Shown: one piece after another, positions 42,172 to 50,898 of the stretch | How positions within the stretch are numbered: position 1 is the stretch's first letter | Layout: every line of letters starts with the position of its first letter | Assembly: GCF_000188035.1 (NCBI RefSeq) | Contig: NZ_AEUY02000005.1 | Coordinates: 310,001-374,000, forward strand | Origin: Streptococcus pseudoporcinus LQ 940-04 | GTDB taxonomy: Bacteria > Bacillota > Bacilli > Lactobacillales > Streptococcaceae | Reading direction: 5' to 3' | Length of the DNA stretch: 64,000 bases | Position numbers and translations under genes: made by a program | Notes under the pieces: model-generated | Database searches by the model: none | What the model was told of the DNA's origin: nothing | The model's input: the letters and a program-made list of their open reading frames with translations, nothing else

Positions 42172-42220
42172 CAAAAAAAGATTGAAGAACATAATCCAAA
42201 TTGGACTTTTTCTTCAATCT
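42172..42220 (-). terminator. Terminator after the alpha/beta hydrolase gene
   Basis: Perfect 11-bp stem AGATTGAAGAA / TTCTTCAATCT (42179-42189 with 42210-42220) followed on the minus strand by seven T residues. Confidence 0.85.
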
Positions 42221-42237
42221 GCTCAAGAAAGTTCTTT

Positions 42238-42960
42238 TTATTTATCTAGGAATCCTGACTCTGATACTGCTTCTCTTACTAACTCTGTCAATACTGTGTC
42301 AAGAACAGCAGGTCTTTTATTAATATTGTGGCCTAACTTTGGTATAGTAATAACCCTACTATTACTGTAATTTTCAGCGATAGTCATAGAATGACGTGAG
42401 CGAATCATATCGTTTTGACCAACCAGAACAATGACAGGAATCGTATTAGACTTAAGGCTCGGCTGAATGGTCTGATTTGCCATCATAAGGCGAGCAACAA
42501 AGTAAGCATTCTTTTTTTTAGGGTCAAAGATACTCTCCAGAGCTAATTTCATGACTTTGAAACTAATACTAAAAATATAGTGAGAATGTAAACCTATAAA
42601 TCTAACATTCCCAGCATTTAGAAGTAACCCCTCTACTCGCTCAGGGAAGAGATTTTCATATGCAATGGCTAAATTAGCTCCATCACTGTGACCCACTAAA
42701 ATGTAGTTCTCTAGTTTTAGAAAATTTAACAACTCATGAATCTCCTTTGCTATTTGGGCAAAACTCGTTTTCTGAGTGAGTGCTCCTGACTTGCCATGTC
42801 CAAGAGTATCAATCATAATCAACTGGTAACAACTTGCTAAATGCAGTTGTGGTTCAAAGTAGGCAAGAGATTGACCATTACCATGAAAGAAAATAAGAGG
42901 GTAGCCTTGCCCATGAATTTCGTAATAAAGCTCATGTCCCATTTGTGTTCTATAGTACAT
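42238..42960 (-). CDS. Alpha/beta hydrolase
   Basis: This 240-residue protein has a compact alpha/beta hydrolase fold: oxyanion HGNGQS, IDTLGHGKSGAL, nucleophile elbow VGHSDGANLAIAY, an acid in VLVGQNDMIRS and the catalytic His in IPKLGHNINKR. No signal peptide. It heads toward a terminator at 42172 and follows a GNAT gene by 32 bases. The substrate is unknown. Confidence 0.87.
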   Translation of the reverse strand: MYYRTQMGHELYYEIHGQGYPLIFFHGNGQSLAYFEPQLHLASCYQLIMIDTLGHGKSGALTQKTSFAQIAKEIHELLNFLKLENYILVGHSDGANLAIAYENLFPERVEGLLLNAGNVRFIGLHSHYIFSISFKVMKLALESIFDPKKKNAYFVARLMMANQTIQPSLKSNTIPVIVLVGQNDMIRSRHSMTIAENYSNSRVITIPKLGHNINKRPAVLDTVLTELVREAVSESGFLDK

Positions 42961-42992
42961 ATTATTCCACTTTCTAAACCATTCTAGACGAC

Positions 42993-43409
42993 TTAAAGAT
43001 TATCATTAAGTTTCATAAAACCTACACAACCATATTCATCAAGTACTTTCAATTGATTGGCTTCATAAAAGGCAATTGTTTTCGAGGTCGCATCTGTTAT
43101 TAATACAATTTGCCTTATCCCTTCTAGTTGCTGAGATATATCCTTGATGAGATGAGAGCCTAATCCTTTATTTTGAAATTCAGGTCTTATTAAAATATCT
43201 TGGATATATGCAATAGTTAAGCCATCACTAATCACTCGACATAAACCGATCAATTGTTCGTCATGCCAAGCTGTGACATATGTGTAAGCATTTTTCAAAA
43301 GAAGTTGCATATTCTTATTTCTTGCAACATAAATATGCCAACCAACACTTAAATAAAGTTCCTGCAGGGCTTCATGTGACGGTAACAAATTGTTAATAAC
43401 ATAGTCCAT
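42993..43409 (-). CDS. GNAT-family N-acetyltransferase
   Basis: The 138-residue protein has the GNAT acetyl-CoA site IRPEFQNKGLGSHLIKDI (Q/RxxGxG/A) and the preceding strand DGLTIAYIQDILI. Acceptor unknown. It probably shares a transcript with the downstream hydrolase. Confidence 0.88.
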   Translation of the reverse strand: MDYVINNLLPSHEALQELYLSVGWHIYVARNKNMQLLLKNAYTYVTAWHDEQLIGLCRVISDGLTIAYIQDILIRPEFQNKGLGSHLIKDISQQLEGIRQIVLITDATSKTIAFYEANQLKVLDEYGCVGFMKLNDNL

Positions 43410-43461
43410 TTTTATTCCTCACTTTTTCTTTACTAACAAAACATACTAAGGTAAGGGATAT

Positions 43462-43950
43462 CTAGCAAAACCTTGAATTACCTTTTAAGTTTTTATATTC
43501 TAAGTAAGTTAATAAAATCAAAATAAGATCGAAAAAGGTCAATGCAATCATGCTATAATGATGAGTGGCCATGAATTCTCTTAATTGATAAATAATAAAG
43601 CCAACAAAAACTAAAATAGACAAAGGATAAGCCCACAGCTTTCGCCGAAGCAAGAGGAACAAAGTCAAAAGTTTCAACACCCCATGTAATAGGAGATAAA
43701 TAGCTGCTAATCTTTGACCAGAGACTGTTATTAATTGTCCCAGTTGTACAAGATGACTTGCAATAAAAGCATTTGGATTTTTAGCTATTTCTCCTGACGT
43801 TAAAAAAGCAATAAACGTCTGAATGGTTTCATTTTTAAAAAAATAAAGCAATACCCCTGCAATTGATTCACCAGCAGCAAAAGCTAACTTAAAAAATAAC
43901 ATGATTTTAAAACTCTTATCAACTAATTCTACATTATTTCTAGTTTTCAT
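43462..43950 (-). CDS. DUF2127-like integral membrane protein
   Basis: From ATG 43950 this is a 162-residue protein with four hydrophobic segments (FKLAFAAGESIAGVLLYFF, AAIYLLLHGVLKLLTLFLLL, YPLSILVFVGFIIYQ, ALTFFDLILILLTYLEY), typical of DUF2127 membrane proteins of unknown function. An upstream in-frame ATG at 44046 would add 32 polar residues without conservation that I can judge; the inner start fits the family better, though its ribosome site is weak. Confidence 0.65.
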   Translation of the reverse strand: MKTRNNVELVDKSFKIMLFFKLAFAAGESIAGVLLYFFKNETIQTFIAFLTSGEIAKNPNAFIASHLVQLGQLITVSGQRLAAIYLLLHGVLKLLTLFLLLRRKLWAYPLSILVFVGFIIYQLREFMATHHYSMIALTFFDLILILLTYLEYKNLKGNSRFC

Positions 43951-44257
43951 TCCAGTCTCTTCTTTTCCTTTCATTGACAAATCTTGACTCTTCACCCTAT
44001 ACAGGTGATTACCTTTATGATATGGTAACACATTTTTCTTAATCAAAACTAATTTCTAGACATTATTTTAATAACTTACTTTTCCCTAATTTATCAGCAC
44101 TTTCTTTTAATTCTCTTATAACAGCTGAACAGGAGAAATGATGATAACATTTTTTAAATTTTCTTGACTTATTCATACTAAAAGTTTTATGATATACGTG
44201 AAAATCAGAAATAGGTTATGATTTGTTATAGTAAAAATTAAATAAGAGAATTATTCT

Positions 44258-44644
44258 ATGAAATCAAAAATAAATAATAAAAATATAGGCAACCTTCAAG
44301 AAGCAAATAAAAAATACAGCATTACCTTAAGCATACTCACTCTATTATTACTAAGCTTATCCATTATTTTATCCCAATTAAGTTTACCAACAGTTCTCAA
44401 TAAGTTCTTATCAATATTACTTTTAATTATAGCCGTGGTATTAATGATTGTATCATATGACTTCTTAAAAATTTGCTACTCGATATATAGGGACACTCCT
44501 AATCCTCCTCTTTTTGTACCAAAGGTATACGGTCTCGGATTCAGCATTAATCCTTATCATAAGTACGGAAAAGTAATTTTTTTGATAATCTTCACTGTAA
44601 TAATAGGCTCATTTATTCCTATTATTATTTCAATCTTTCAATGA
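44258..44644 (+). CDS. Small membrane protein, possibly DUF5808-like
   Basis: The 128-residue protein has two N-terminal membrane helices, a short polar loop with PPLFVPKVYGLGFSINPYHKYGK, and a third C-terminal helix. The VPKxxGxGxxxN segment recalls DUF5808 domains; this is tentative and no function follows. The gene is AT-rich, monocistronic and stands in a poorly coded region. A TTGACT/TATGAT promoter with an 18-bp spacer lies about 80 bases upstream. Confidence 0.6.
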   Translation: MKSKINNKNIGNLQEANKKYSITLSILTLLLLSLSIILSQLSLPTVLNKFLSILLLIIAVVLMIVSYDFLKICYSIYRDTPNPPLFVPKVYGLGFSINPYHKYGKVIFLIIFTVIIGSFIPIIISIFQ

Positions 44645-44729
44645 TCATAAAATTCACAATTGAAAATCAAGTAGGGAAAAATAAAAAACTGAATTTAGAA
44701 ATATTCTTGTTTTTTTGAAACACAACAAT

Positions 44730-45005
44730 ATTCAATCTATCACGTTATCAATGGGACAGCACTATTATGAGAAAATGGTACCACTTTGCTAGGAAAGACA
44801 AGCTATGAGTCAGGTGAGACTCTATACCTATAGTCATGCTACTGCAGTCGGCGAAGACAAATCAATCAAATAATTTGCACACTATCTCAAAAAATAACTA
44901 AATAAACATATTAAACCAAGTCAAAAGTTTTCCGAAATAGTATCAAAAGCTAAAACGACAACAAAAAACACCTTGCAAGACTTGCAAAGTGCTTTGAAAC
45001 GTTGA
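44730..45005 (+). pseudogene. Possible gene relic before rpsI
   Basis: One plus-strand frame reads as protein-like sequence through three stop codons (TAG 44790, TAA 44871 and a TAA about 24 bases later): MGQHYYEKMVPLC, ERQAMSQVRLYTYSHATAV, FAHYLKK, then LNKHIKPSQKFSEIV. Each stop is one change from Gln or Glu. I cannot name a family. The far end overlaps the rpsI terminator, which argues against coding there. Low confidence; it is the only content I see in the 373-bp gap. Confidence 0.25.
44963..44991 (-). terminator. Terminator after rpsI
   Basis: CACCTTGCAA / TTGCAAAGTG stem (one mismatch) around a 3-nt loop, followed on the minus strand by six T residues. Confidence 0.8.
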
Positions 45006-45017
45006 TATACCAGTATA

Positions 45018-45410
45018 TTAACGTTTTGAGAATTGTGATGCTTTACGAGCTTTTTTAAGACCTGGTTTTTTACGTTCTACCATACGAGCGTCACGTGTAA
45101 GAAGTCCAGCGCGTTTTAATGAATCGCGGAAGTCTGGGTCAACTTGTAGCAATGCGCGAGCGATACCATGACGGATAGCTCCTGATTGGCCACCGTAACC
45201 GCCACCGTTTACGTTTACGAATACGTCGTACGAACCTTCAGTAGATGTTACTGCGAATGGTTGGTTGATAACTAAACGTAGGTCAGCATGCGGGATGTAT
45301 TCTTCAACGTCTTTGTTGTTAACTGTAATTTTACCAGTTCCTGGAAGTAAACGAACGCGTGCAACAGCGTTTTTACGACGACCAGTTCCTGTATATTGTG
45401 CTTGTGCCAT
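45018..45410 (-). CDS. rpsI: 30S ribosomal protein S9
   Basis: The 130-residue protein has the S9 signatures [39 protein letters not shown] and the C-terminal [17 protein letters not shown] that reaches the P-site tRNA. It is 20 bases downstream of rplM. The 3' end of rpsI is a known insertion site for streptococcal ICEs; no element is present here. Confidence 0.97.
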   Translation of the reverse strand: MAQAQYTGTGRRKNAVARVRLLPGTGKITVNNKDVEEYIPHADLRLVINQPFAVTSTEGSYDVFVNVNGGGYGGQSGAIRHGIARALLQVDPDFRDSLKRAGLLTRDARMVERKKPGLKKARKASQFSKR

Positions 45411-45430
45411 TATATAATGCTCCTTTCCTC

Positions 45431-45877
45431 TTAGATAAGTCCTGAGATGTCAAGTACTTCTGGTTGTTGTGCTGCATGAGTGTGTTCACCGCCAACGAAG
45501 ACTTTCAATTTCATACCTTGTGCACGTCCAAGAGTGTTATGTGGAAGCATGCCTTTTACAGATTTTTCGATCAAACGAACAGCATTCTTAGAACGGAGTT
45601 CACCTGCTGAGATTGATTTTAATCCACCTGGGTACATTGAGTGAGTGTAGTAGATTTTATCAGTTGCTTTTTTACCAGTTAATTTAACTTTTTCAGCATT
45701 GATAACAATGACAAAGTCACCTGTATCTGTGTGTGGTGTGAAGGTTGGTTTGTTTTTTCCGCGAAGTACGCTAGCAACTACTGCAGAAAGACGTCCAAGA
45801 GGTACATCTGTTGCGTCAACAACGTACCATTTACGTTCAACTTGGCCAGTTTTAGCCATGAAAGTTGTTTTGTTCAT
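45431..45877 (-). CDS. rplM: 50S ribosomal protein L13
   Basis: From ATG 45877 it has 148 residues, the normal L13 length ([52 protein letters not shown]). AGGAGAA 4 bases upstream decides this start; the longer frame to 45985 runs through the leader RNA. It is the first gene of rplM-rpsI and carries a regulatory leader. Confidence 0.97.
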   Translation of the reverse strand: MNKTTFMAKTGQVERKWYVVDATDVPLGRLSAVVASVLRGKNKPTFTPHTDTGDFVIVINAEKVKLTGKKATDKIYYTHSMYPGGLKSISAGELRSKNAVRLIEKSVKGMLPHNTLGRAQGMKLKVFVGGEHTHAAQQPEVLDISGLI

Positions 45878-45898
45878 GATTTCTCCTATACGAATTCG

Positions 45899-45990
45899 TA
45901 ATATTTGTTTACAAGGGTTGGTGGGTGTTCCGTCCCACACAAAGGTATTTGGAAGGTTCCGGGGCCTTTCAAATGGGGTAAACAATACCG
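45899..45990 (-). promoter_or_regulatory. L13 leader RNA (ribosomal protein autoregulation)
   Basis: The leader closes with GTTTAC ... GTAAAC and contains two inner hairpins (GAAAGGCC..GGAACCTTCC-type and TGTGGGACGG..CACCCACC). This matches the known L13 leader placed before rplM-rpsI in Firmicutes, by which L13 represses its own operon. I judged it by layout and helices, not by a model search. Confidence 0.7.
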
Positions 45991-45996
45991 CCTACT

Positions 45997-46025
45997 ATGA
46001 TAACAAAAATACTTGCCACTAGCAA
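45997..46025 (-). promoter_or_regulatory. Promoter of rplM-rpsI
   Basis: TTGCTA (46020-46025), 17-bp spacer, TATCAT (45997-46002) on the minus strand, directly before the leader. Confidence 0.75.
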
Positions 46026-46101
46026 GTACTTTATCATTTTTATTTTTTGGTTTTATCGAACAAAAAGATTATCCTCTTCTTCATTTTAACTTATCAATAA
46101 C

Positions 46102-46962
46102 TTAGCGAGCCTCTTTACCAATCGCGAATACTGCTAATGTATTTGGCCCCACGTGAGCTGCAATAACAGGGCCTATTGGCATAATTAAGACATCGCTAAT
46201 TTGAGGATCTTCCAGTAATGTATCCTGCAATTTCTGAGCAGATTCTAGGTCCTCAGAGTAACCAATAATGACAGTTGAATGGCCTATATCTCCGATTACT
46301 TGATTCATGATTTCATTAATAGCCTTTTGACGTCCTCGGACTTTTGCAATGGGCACTAAGTTTCCTGCTTGATCTATCCAAAGAATTGGCTTGATACTTG
46401 CTAGACTTCCAATAATAGCAGAGCTTTTCGACAAACGTCCACCTCTCATGAGGTGATAAAGATCATCCACTAAAAAGTATGTCCGAAGTCGAGGCAAGAG
46501 ATCCTCAATCATAGCTTTCGTTTCTTGCAGACTTCGCCCTTTGTCTCTGGCTTCCGCTGCAAGAATAGATAAATAACCTTCACCACCCGATGCTGCTAAG
46601 GTATCAACAATTTCGATAATCGCATCTGGGTAATCTTCCAAGACCATTTCACGAGCTATAAGAGCACTTTGATAGGTTCCTGAAAGGACCGACGAGAAGG
46701 CAATATAAAGAAGGTTCTCATGATTTTTAGCATGGTCACGGAAGACTTTTTCAAAAGTACCCACGTTTATCTGACTCGTCGTAGGCTTACTACCTGCTTT
46801 CATCATAGCTAATAGGTCTGAGCTCCTTAAAGCCTCCGGTCCTACTGTTGAATAACTCTTTCCCTCACACTCAATGCTTAATCCTAAAACCTCAACCTGA
46901 TGCTCTTCAGCCCACTGAGGGTCCAAATCAGCTGTTGAATCTGTTAATAAAAAAAATGACAT
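46102..46962 (-). CDS. DegV family protein, probable fatty-acid-binding FakB
   Basis: The 286-residue protein has the DegV/FakB features: [19 protein letters not shown] at the N-terminus, [27 protein letters not shown] (fatty-acid carboxylate site), [13 protein letters not shown], and [19 protein letters not shown] near the end. FakB proteins carry a fatty acid to FakA, whose gene is at 509-2173. Streptococci have two to four FakB paralogues with different chain preferences; which one this is cannot be told. Confidence 0.88.
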   Translation of the reverse strand: MSFFLLTDSTADLDPQWAEEHQVEVLGLSIECEGKSYSTVGPEALRSSDLLAMMKAGSKPTTSQINVGTFEKVFRDHAKNHENLLYIAFSSVLSGTYQSALIAREMVLEDYPDAIIEIVDTLAASGGEGYLSILAAEARDKGRSLQETKAMIEDLLPRLRTYFLVDDLYHLMRGGRLSKSSAIIGSLASIKPILWIDQAGNLVPIAKVRGRQKAINEIMNQVIGDIGHSTVIIGYSEDLESAQKLQDTLLEDPQISDVLIMPIGPVIAAHVGPNTLAVFAIGKEAR

Positions 46963-47087
46963 GGCAGCTCCTTATTGATAATGTTTTTATTCGATTGTCA
47001 AAGTATTATTGTGTTATTCTAGCAGAATCTAAGCTAAGACGCAAGCTTTTTAAGGTTTTAGCAATCTTAGCATCTATTTTTTACTAG

Positions 47088-47102
47088 TTATCATTATCAT
47101 AA
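47088..47102. promoter_or_regulatory. PerR/Fur-like box upstream of the degV gene
   Basis: TTATCATTATCATAA (7-1-7, one mismatch between halves) fits 12 of 14 positions of the PerR box. It is about 40 bp upstream of a TTGCGT/TAGAAT promoter for the degV gene. Confidence 0.3.
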
Positions 47103-47169
47103 CAGCTCTTCTCTCTTTCCCCAGTTGGGGTGTTTTATATTAGAGAGCTACTGATTTTTCGAAACTTGC

Positions 47170-47685
47170 TTATTTTAAATCGTCCATTAGGTTCTTGAGC
47201 TCTTGCATATTACCTTCTTCAAAAGGACGAAGCTTTGGCCTCTTCATTTCAATGGATGTAGACATCTGGTCTAAGTTTGATTTGACGGTATTGACCCGTC
47301 TCTCCAGTTCTCGTGCCGGAACTCGTAAAGCTCCTTTTGAAAAAATTGTCCACTGTTCATTAAGATCACTAGTGGCTACTTCAACAAGGTTAAGAACCGT
47401 ATTAAGCTCTGCTGCCGTCCGCTCAATATAGGAGTCAGCTGTTTCTTCCTCCTCCGTAAAAACGACAGAAATCATGTATTGATCATAACGTTGACGTACC
47501 CCTGGTACAAATTGTGCATCAAAGACACAGATAATATCAATTTTTTCAAAATGCGCATAGTTATTGAGCTTGCTTAAGAGGACTGTTCTGGCCTGATCTA
47601 ACTGATTAGTTTTAAAAAGTTGACGCGTCTCTTCCCAGAATGCAATCATATTATAGCCGTCAACCAAGAGTATCTTTTTCTTCAT
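47170..47685 (-). CDS. NYN-domain ribonuclease (YacP/Rae1 family)
   Basis: This 171-residue protein has the NYN (PIN-like) fold: LLVDGYNMIAFWEE, VFDAQFVPGVRQ, VFTEEEETADSYIERTA and VATSDLNEQWTIFSKGALRVPARELE. B. subtilis Rae1 (YacP) is a ribosome-dependent endonuclease. It follows rlmB by 8 bases in the conserved cysS-mrnC-rlmB-yacP order, although a secreted-protein gene interrupts it here. Confidence 0.9.
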   Translation of the reverse strand: MKKKILLVDGYNMIAFWEETRQLFKTNQLDQARTVLLSKLNNYAHFEKIDIICVFDAQFVPGVRQRYDQYMISVVFTEEEETADSYIERTAAELNTVLNLVEVATSDLNEQWTIFSKGALRVPARELERRVNTVKSNLDQMSTSIEMKRPKLRPFEEGNMQELKNLMDDLK

Positions 47686-47693
47686 ACACTGTC

Positions 47694-48440
47694 CTAGAGT
47701 TTATGGCGGAAAACTTCATACATAAGCACAGCCGCTGCAACACCTGCATTTAAGCTCTGCACATGACCACCCATAGGAATCGTAATCATTTCATCTACCT
47801 GTTTTTTGATATTAGTTGAAATGCCTTTTCCTTCGCTTCCAATAATAAGAGCTAGCTTCCCTGAAGTGTTCCATTTCTGAACTGGCGTTCCATCCATATC
47901 AGTCCCAAAAATCCAAAAGCCGGCTTCCTTCAGTTTGTCCAGAGCTTGGCTAAGATTGGTAACCCTAGCGATAGGAACATGTTCTACCGCACCTGTTGAC
48001 GTTTTAGCAACGACTGGTGTTACTCCGACAGCGCGATGCTTGGGAATAATCACACCAGATACTTTTGTAGCATCTGCCGTTCTCAAAATAGAACCGAAAT
48101 TATGAGGGTCTGTTAAACCATCCAAAATCAGTATTAAGGGATTTTCTTCCTTTTCTGCTTTTACAATTAGAGTCTCCAACTCGCTGTAAGCAAAGGCAGA
48201 TACACGAAGGACAAACCCTTGGTGCACAGCTCCTTCTGTCATATCAGATAAGGTTTTTTTAGGAGCCCAAGAAATAGAAACTTTTTTGTTTCTTGCTAGA
48301 TCCTTGATTATATCTACATTTTTGCCACGTAAATCTTCTTGAATGTAAAGTTTATTTCCAGTATTGGCACGTAAACTCTCGGTTACTGCATGGACCCCAT
48401 ATACCATATCATTTGTTTCAATCATATTATTTTCTTTCAT
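47694..48440 (-). CDS. rlmB: 23S rRNA (guanosine-2'-O-)-methyltransferase RlmB (TrmH family)
   Basis: The 248-residue protein is a SPOUT methyltransferase with an N-terminal substrate-binding domain (about 1-85) and a knotted domain carrying LDGLTDPHNFGSILRTADATKVSGVII, GTDMDGTPV, LALIIGSEGKGIS and MGGHVQSLNAGVAAAVLMYE. It methylates G2251-equivalent of 23S rRNA. An inner ATG six codons in (MIETNDMVYG) is an alternative start. Confidence 0.92.
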   Translation of the reverse strand: MKENNMIETNDMVYGVHAVTESLRANTGNKLYIQEDLRGKNVDIIKDLARNKKVSISWAPKKTLSDMTEGAVHQGFVLRVSAFAYSELETLIVKAEKEENPLILILDGLTDPHNFGSILRTADATKVSGVIIPKHRAVGVTPVVAKTSTGAVEHVPIARVTNLSQALDKLKEAGFWIFGTDMDGTPVQKWNTSGKLALIIGSEGKGISTNIKKQVDEMITIPMGGHVQSLNAGVAAAVLMYEVFRHKL

Positions 48441-48505
48441 AAGTCCTATTATAACACGAAAGCAGGCAAAGAGAGGGCTAGGCTCAACCTTTTTTCGCTC
48501 AATTC

Positions 48506-48536
48506 AAAACTCCTACCTTCTATCGGCAGGAGTTTT
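48506..48536 (-). terminator. Terminator after the secreted-protein gene
   Basis: AAAACTCCTACC / GGCAGGAGTTTT stem (48506-48517 with 48525-48536, one G-U) with T-rich tails on both sides. Confidence 0.75.
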
Positions 48537-48549
48537 ATCTAGAAAAAAG

Positions 48550-48972
48550 TTATTTTAGCTGATAGTGTATTGAGTCAGTCTGCACACTTTGCCCATTATA
48601 AATCACCTTAATGCTGTAATCACCAGCTTTGTAGCCTGTCATATCAAACCAAGCTGTCATACTTTGCCAACCAGCTTGTAACTGATAAGGGATGGTTGCT
48701 AAAATATTGCCTTGGCTGTCCAACAACTGAACAGTAGCTTCTCCTCCTTTAGCCAACTCTGGGCTAATGGCTAGTTTACAATCTACAATAGGGTGATCTG
48801 TGCGCAGTTGAGCATTAACCGTTAGGCCACTAGTTTGTTCTGAAGCCTTTTCTATTTTTACCGGCTTAACAAGCTCTTCAGCAGAGACTTGTGGTGCTGT
48901 TAGAAATGCAACAAGTCCCAAAACAAATAGAGCAAGACAACAAGTAATTTTTAGATCTCTCATTTTTTCCAT
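48550..48972 (-). CDS. Secreted protein of unknown function, 140 aa
   Basis: A clear Sec signal peptide (basic MRDLK-type start, hydrophobic core CCLALFVLGLVAFL, cleavage after VSA) precedes about 108 mature residues rich in beta strand: LTVNAQLRTDHPIVDCKLAISPE, QLLDSQGNILATIPYQLQAGWQSMTAWFDMTGYKAGDYSIKVIYNG. It looks like one Ig-like sandwich, without LPXTG or a lipobox. AGGAGG stands 7 bases before ATG 48972 (4 before ATG 48975). It interrupts the otherwise conserved mrnC-rlmB order. Confidence 0.8.
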   Translation of the reverse strand: MEKMRDLKITCCLALFVLGLVAFLTAPQVSAEELVKPVKIEKASEQTSGLTVNAQLRTDHPIVDCKLAISPELAKGGEATVQLLDSQGNILATIPYQLQAGWQSMTAWFDMTGYKAGDYSIKVIYNGQSVQTDSIHYQLK

Positions 48973-49109
48973 CATTTTTCCTCCTGATTATCCTATTACT
49001 GCCATTGTATATAAAAAAAGAGCATTTTACAAGAAAAAACCCGATGGTCTTTTTTCAATGTGGTCACCTCTCCCAATTTTCTAAATAGTTACTCTCTTTC
49101 AGGACGTGC

Positions 49110-49137
49110 AAAAAAAGAGAGGCATTAACTCTCTCTT
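49110..49137 (-). terminator. Terminator after mrnC
   Basis: AAGAGAG/CTCTCTT stem (49115-49121 with 49131-49137), then seven T on the minus strand. Confidence 0.8.
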
Positions 49138-49140
49138 CCC

Positions 49141-49536
49141 TTAGCTTTTTTCAACCTCGTCAATACACCAACTAATCAAGGTTTCCAAACGTTCCTTTTG
49201 ATCTGTCATATCCAAATAGCCCATAAGAGCTTCAAAGCCTGTCGACATACGATAAGTGACCACATCAGCATTTTTAGCCTTGGTATGGCTATTGGTATTG
49301 CGCCCACGCCGATAAATATCCTCTTCCTTTTCAGTTAATAGTTGAGCTGTTAACATTTTCTGAATGAGACTTGCCTGTGCCTTTGCAGATACATAACGCG
49401 TTGCTAAATGGTGTAACTGATTAGGTTTGGTTTGACCTGTAAAAATCAAGTGCTTACGGATATAATAAGAATAAACAGCATCCCCCTCAAATGCTAATGC
49501 AATACCATTAATAAGATTGACATCGATATCAGTCAC
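49141..49536 (-). CDS. mrnC: Mini-ribonuclease III
   Basis: The 131-residue protein is an RNase III catalytic domain without a double-stranded RNA-binding domain: NGIALAFEGDAVYSYYIRKHLI (with catalytic Asp), RRGRNTNSHTKAKNADVVTYRMSTGFEALMGYL and a C-terminal helix. Mini-III matures 23S rRNA ends in Firmicutes, so it is a likely processor of the 23S stem seen in this window. It overlaps cysS by 8 bases. Confidence 0.94.
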   Translation of the reverse strand: MTDIDVNLINGIALAFEGDAVYSYYIRKHLIFTGQTKPNQLHHLATRYVSAKAQASLIQKMLTAQLLTEKEEDIYRRGRNTNSHTKAKNADVVTYRMSTGFEALMGYLDMTDQKERLETLISWCIDEVEKS

Positions 49537-50872
49537 GTGTCCACCTCACACCATCTTTTGTATCTAAGAGTTTTATCCCTTGTGAAGCCAGGTGATCACG
49601 AATGCTATCAGCCTTAGTAAAATCACGAGCTGCACGTGCTGCTTGGCGCTCCGCAATCAAAGCTTCAACGTCACTATCCAAAACTTCTTCTTGAAACACA
49701 ATACCAAAGACCTCTAACATTTCGCCAAAAGCAGTTTTAACGGTTTGATCATAATGACCAGAATTAATCCATTTTGCAAAATCAAAGATCACTGTAATAC
49801 CATTAGCAGCATTAAAATCATCATCCATAGCCTCTTTGAAAGACTTCTTGAAATCAAACAAACGACTAGTATCAGATCCCGTTTGAAGAGGTAGCAAATA
49901 AGTATTTTTTAAATACTTAAGATTAACCTCAGCGTCACGAATAGCTTTTTCAGTAAAATTAATAGGCTTCCGATATTGTTGTGTTGCTAAGAAAAAGCGA
50001 AGGATCTGACCATCTACTGATTCTAACATCTCATGCACGGTTACGAAATTGCCAAGTGACTTGGACATCTTTTCATTATCCACCTTAACAAAACCATTAT
50101 GCATCCAATAATTAGCAAATGTCTGCCCTGTCTTAGCCTCTGACTGGGCAATTTCGTTAGTATGGTGAGGAAATTCTAAATCCGCACCGCCACCGTGAAT
50201 ATCAATAGTGTCACCAAGAATCTCAGTCGCCATAACAGAGCACTCGATATGCCAGCCTGGACGTCCTTTACTCCAAGGACTGTCCCAGGAAATTTCCCCC
50301 GGCTTAGCCGATTTCCAGAGCGCAAAATCAAGCGGGTTTTCTTTTAAAGCCGTCTCAGCATCAGTTCGCCCACTAGCTCCCACCTCGAGATCTGCTAGCG
50401 TTTTATTGGCAAGCCGAGCATAATTCTCTGATTTGGTAACGCGAAAGTAAACATCACCAGCCGATTCATAGGCAAAGCCTTTTTGAATCAATGCTTGCAC
50501 AAAAGCAATGATTTCTCCCATATAATCCATAACTCTTGGATGTTGACTTGCAGGTTTAATGCCTAATTCTTTTGTGTCCGCCATAAAGGCTTCAATAAAT
50601 TTGTCAGCTAAAGCCTTCGGGGATATCCCCGCCTCGGCAGCAGCTTTGATAATTTTATCATCTACATCTGTAAAATTAGAAATATAGTTAACATGATAGC
50701 CACTATATTCAAAATAGCGACGAATGGTATCAAAGGCCACAGCAGATCGTGCATTCCCAATGTGAATGTAATTATAAACAGTTGGTCCACAGACATACAT
50801 ACTGATTTGGTTTTCCTTCAAGGGAACAAAATCACGTAAACTGCGGGTCATTGTATCATATATTTTGATCAT
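49529..50872 (-). CDS. cysS: Cysteinyl-tRNA synthetase
   Basis: The 447-residue class I synthetase has the HIGH-type motif GPTVYNYIHIGNARSA with the zinc Cys before it, WHIECSVM, HHTNEIAQSEA, and KMSKSLGNF. It charges tRNA-Cys. It follows cysE by 26 bases and is coupled to mrnC. Confidence 0.97.
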   Translation of the reverse strand: MIKIYDTMTRSLRDFVPLKENQISMYVCGPTVYNYIHIGNARSAVAFDTIRRYFEYSGYHVNYISNFTDVDDKIIKAAAEAGISPKALADKFIEAFMADTKELGIKPASQHPRVMDYMGEIIAFVQALIQKGFAYESAGDVYFRVTKSENYARLANKTLADLEVGASGRTDAETALKENPLDFALWKSAKPGEISWDSPWSKGRPGWHIECSVMATEILGDTIDIHGGGADLEFPHHTNEIAQSEAKTGQTFANYWMHNGFVKVDNEKMSKSLGNFVTVHEMLESVDGQILRFFLATQQYRKPINFTEKAIRDAEVNLKYLKNTYLLPLQTGSDTSRLFDFKKSFKEAMDDDFNAANGITVIFDFAKWINSGHYDQTVKTAFGEMLEVFGIVFQEEVLDSDVEALIAERQAARAARDFTKADSIRDHLASQGIKLLDTKDGVRWTRD

Positions 50873-50898
50873 GCTTCTTTCCTTTGCTTTATTTCTTT

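Noticed and set aside
44774..44785. GGTACCAC reminiscent of a T-box antiterminator bulge
   Set aside because: No specifier stem, no matching terminator and no amino acid gene downstream.
45005..45060. ICE attachment site at the rpsI 3' end
   Set aside because: No duplicated rpsI terminus and no integrase gene nearby; the site appears empty.
45878..45985. 36-residue N-terminal extension of L13
   Set aside because: It translates the structured leader; the inner ATG gives the normal 148-residue protein with AGGAGAA.
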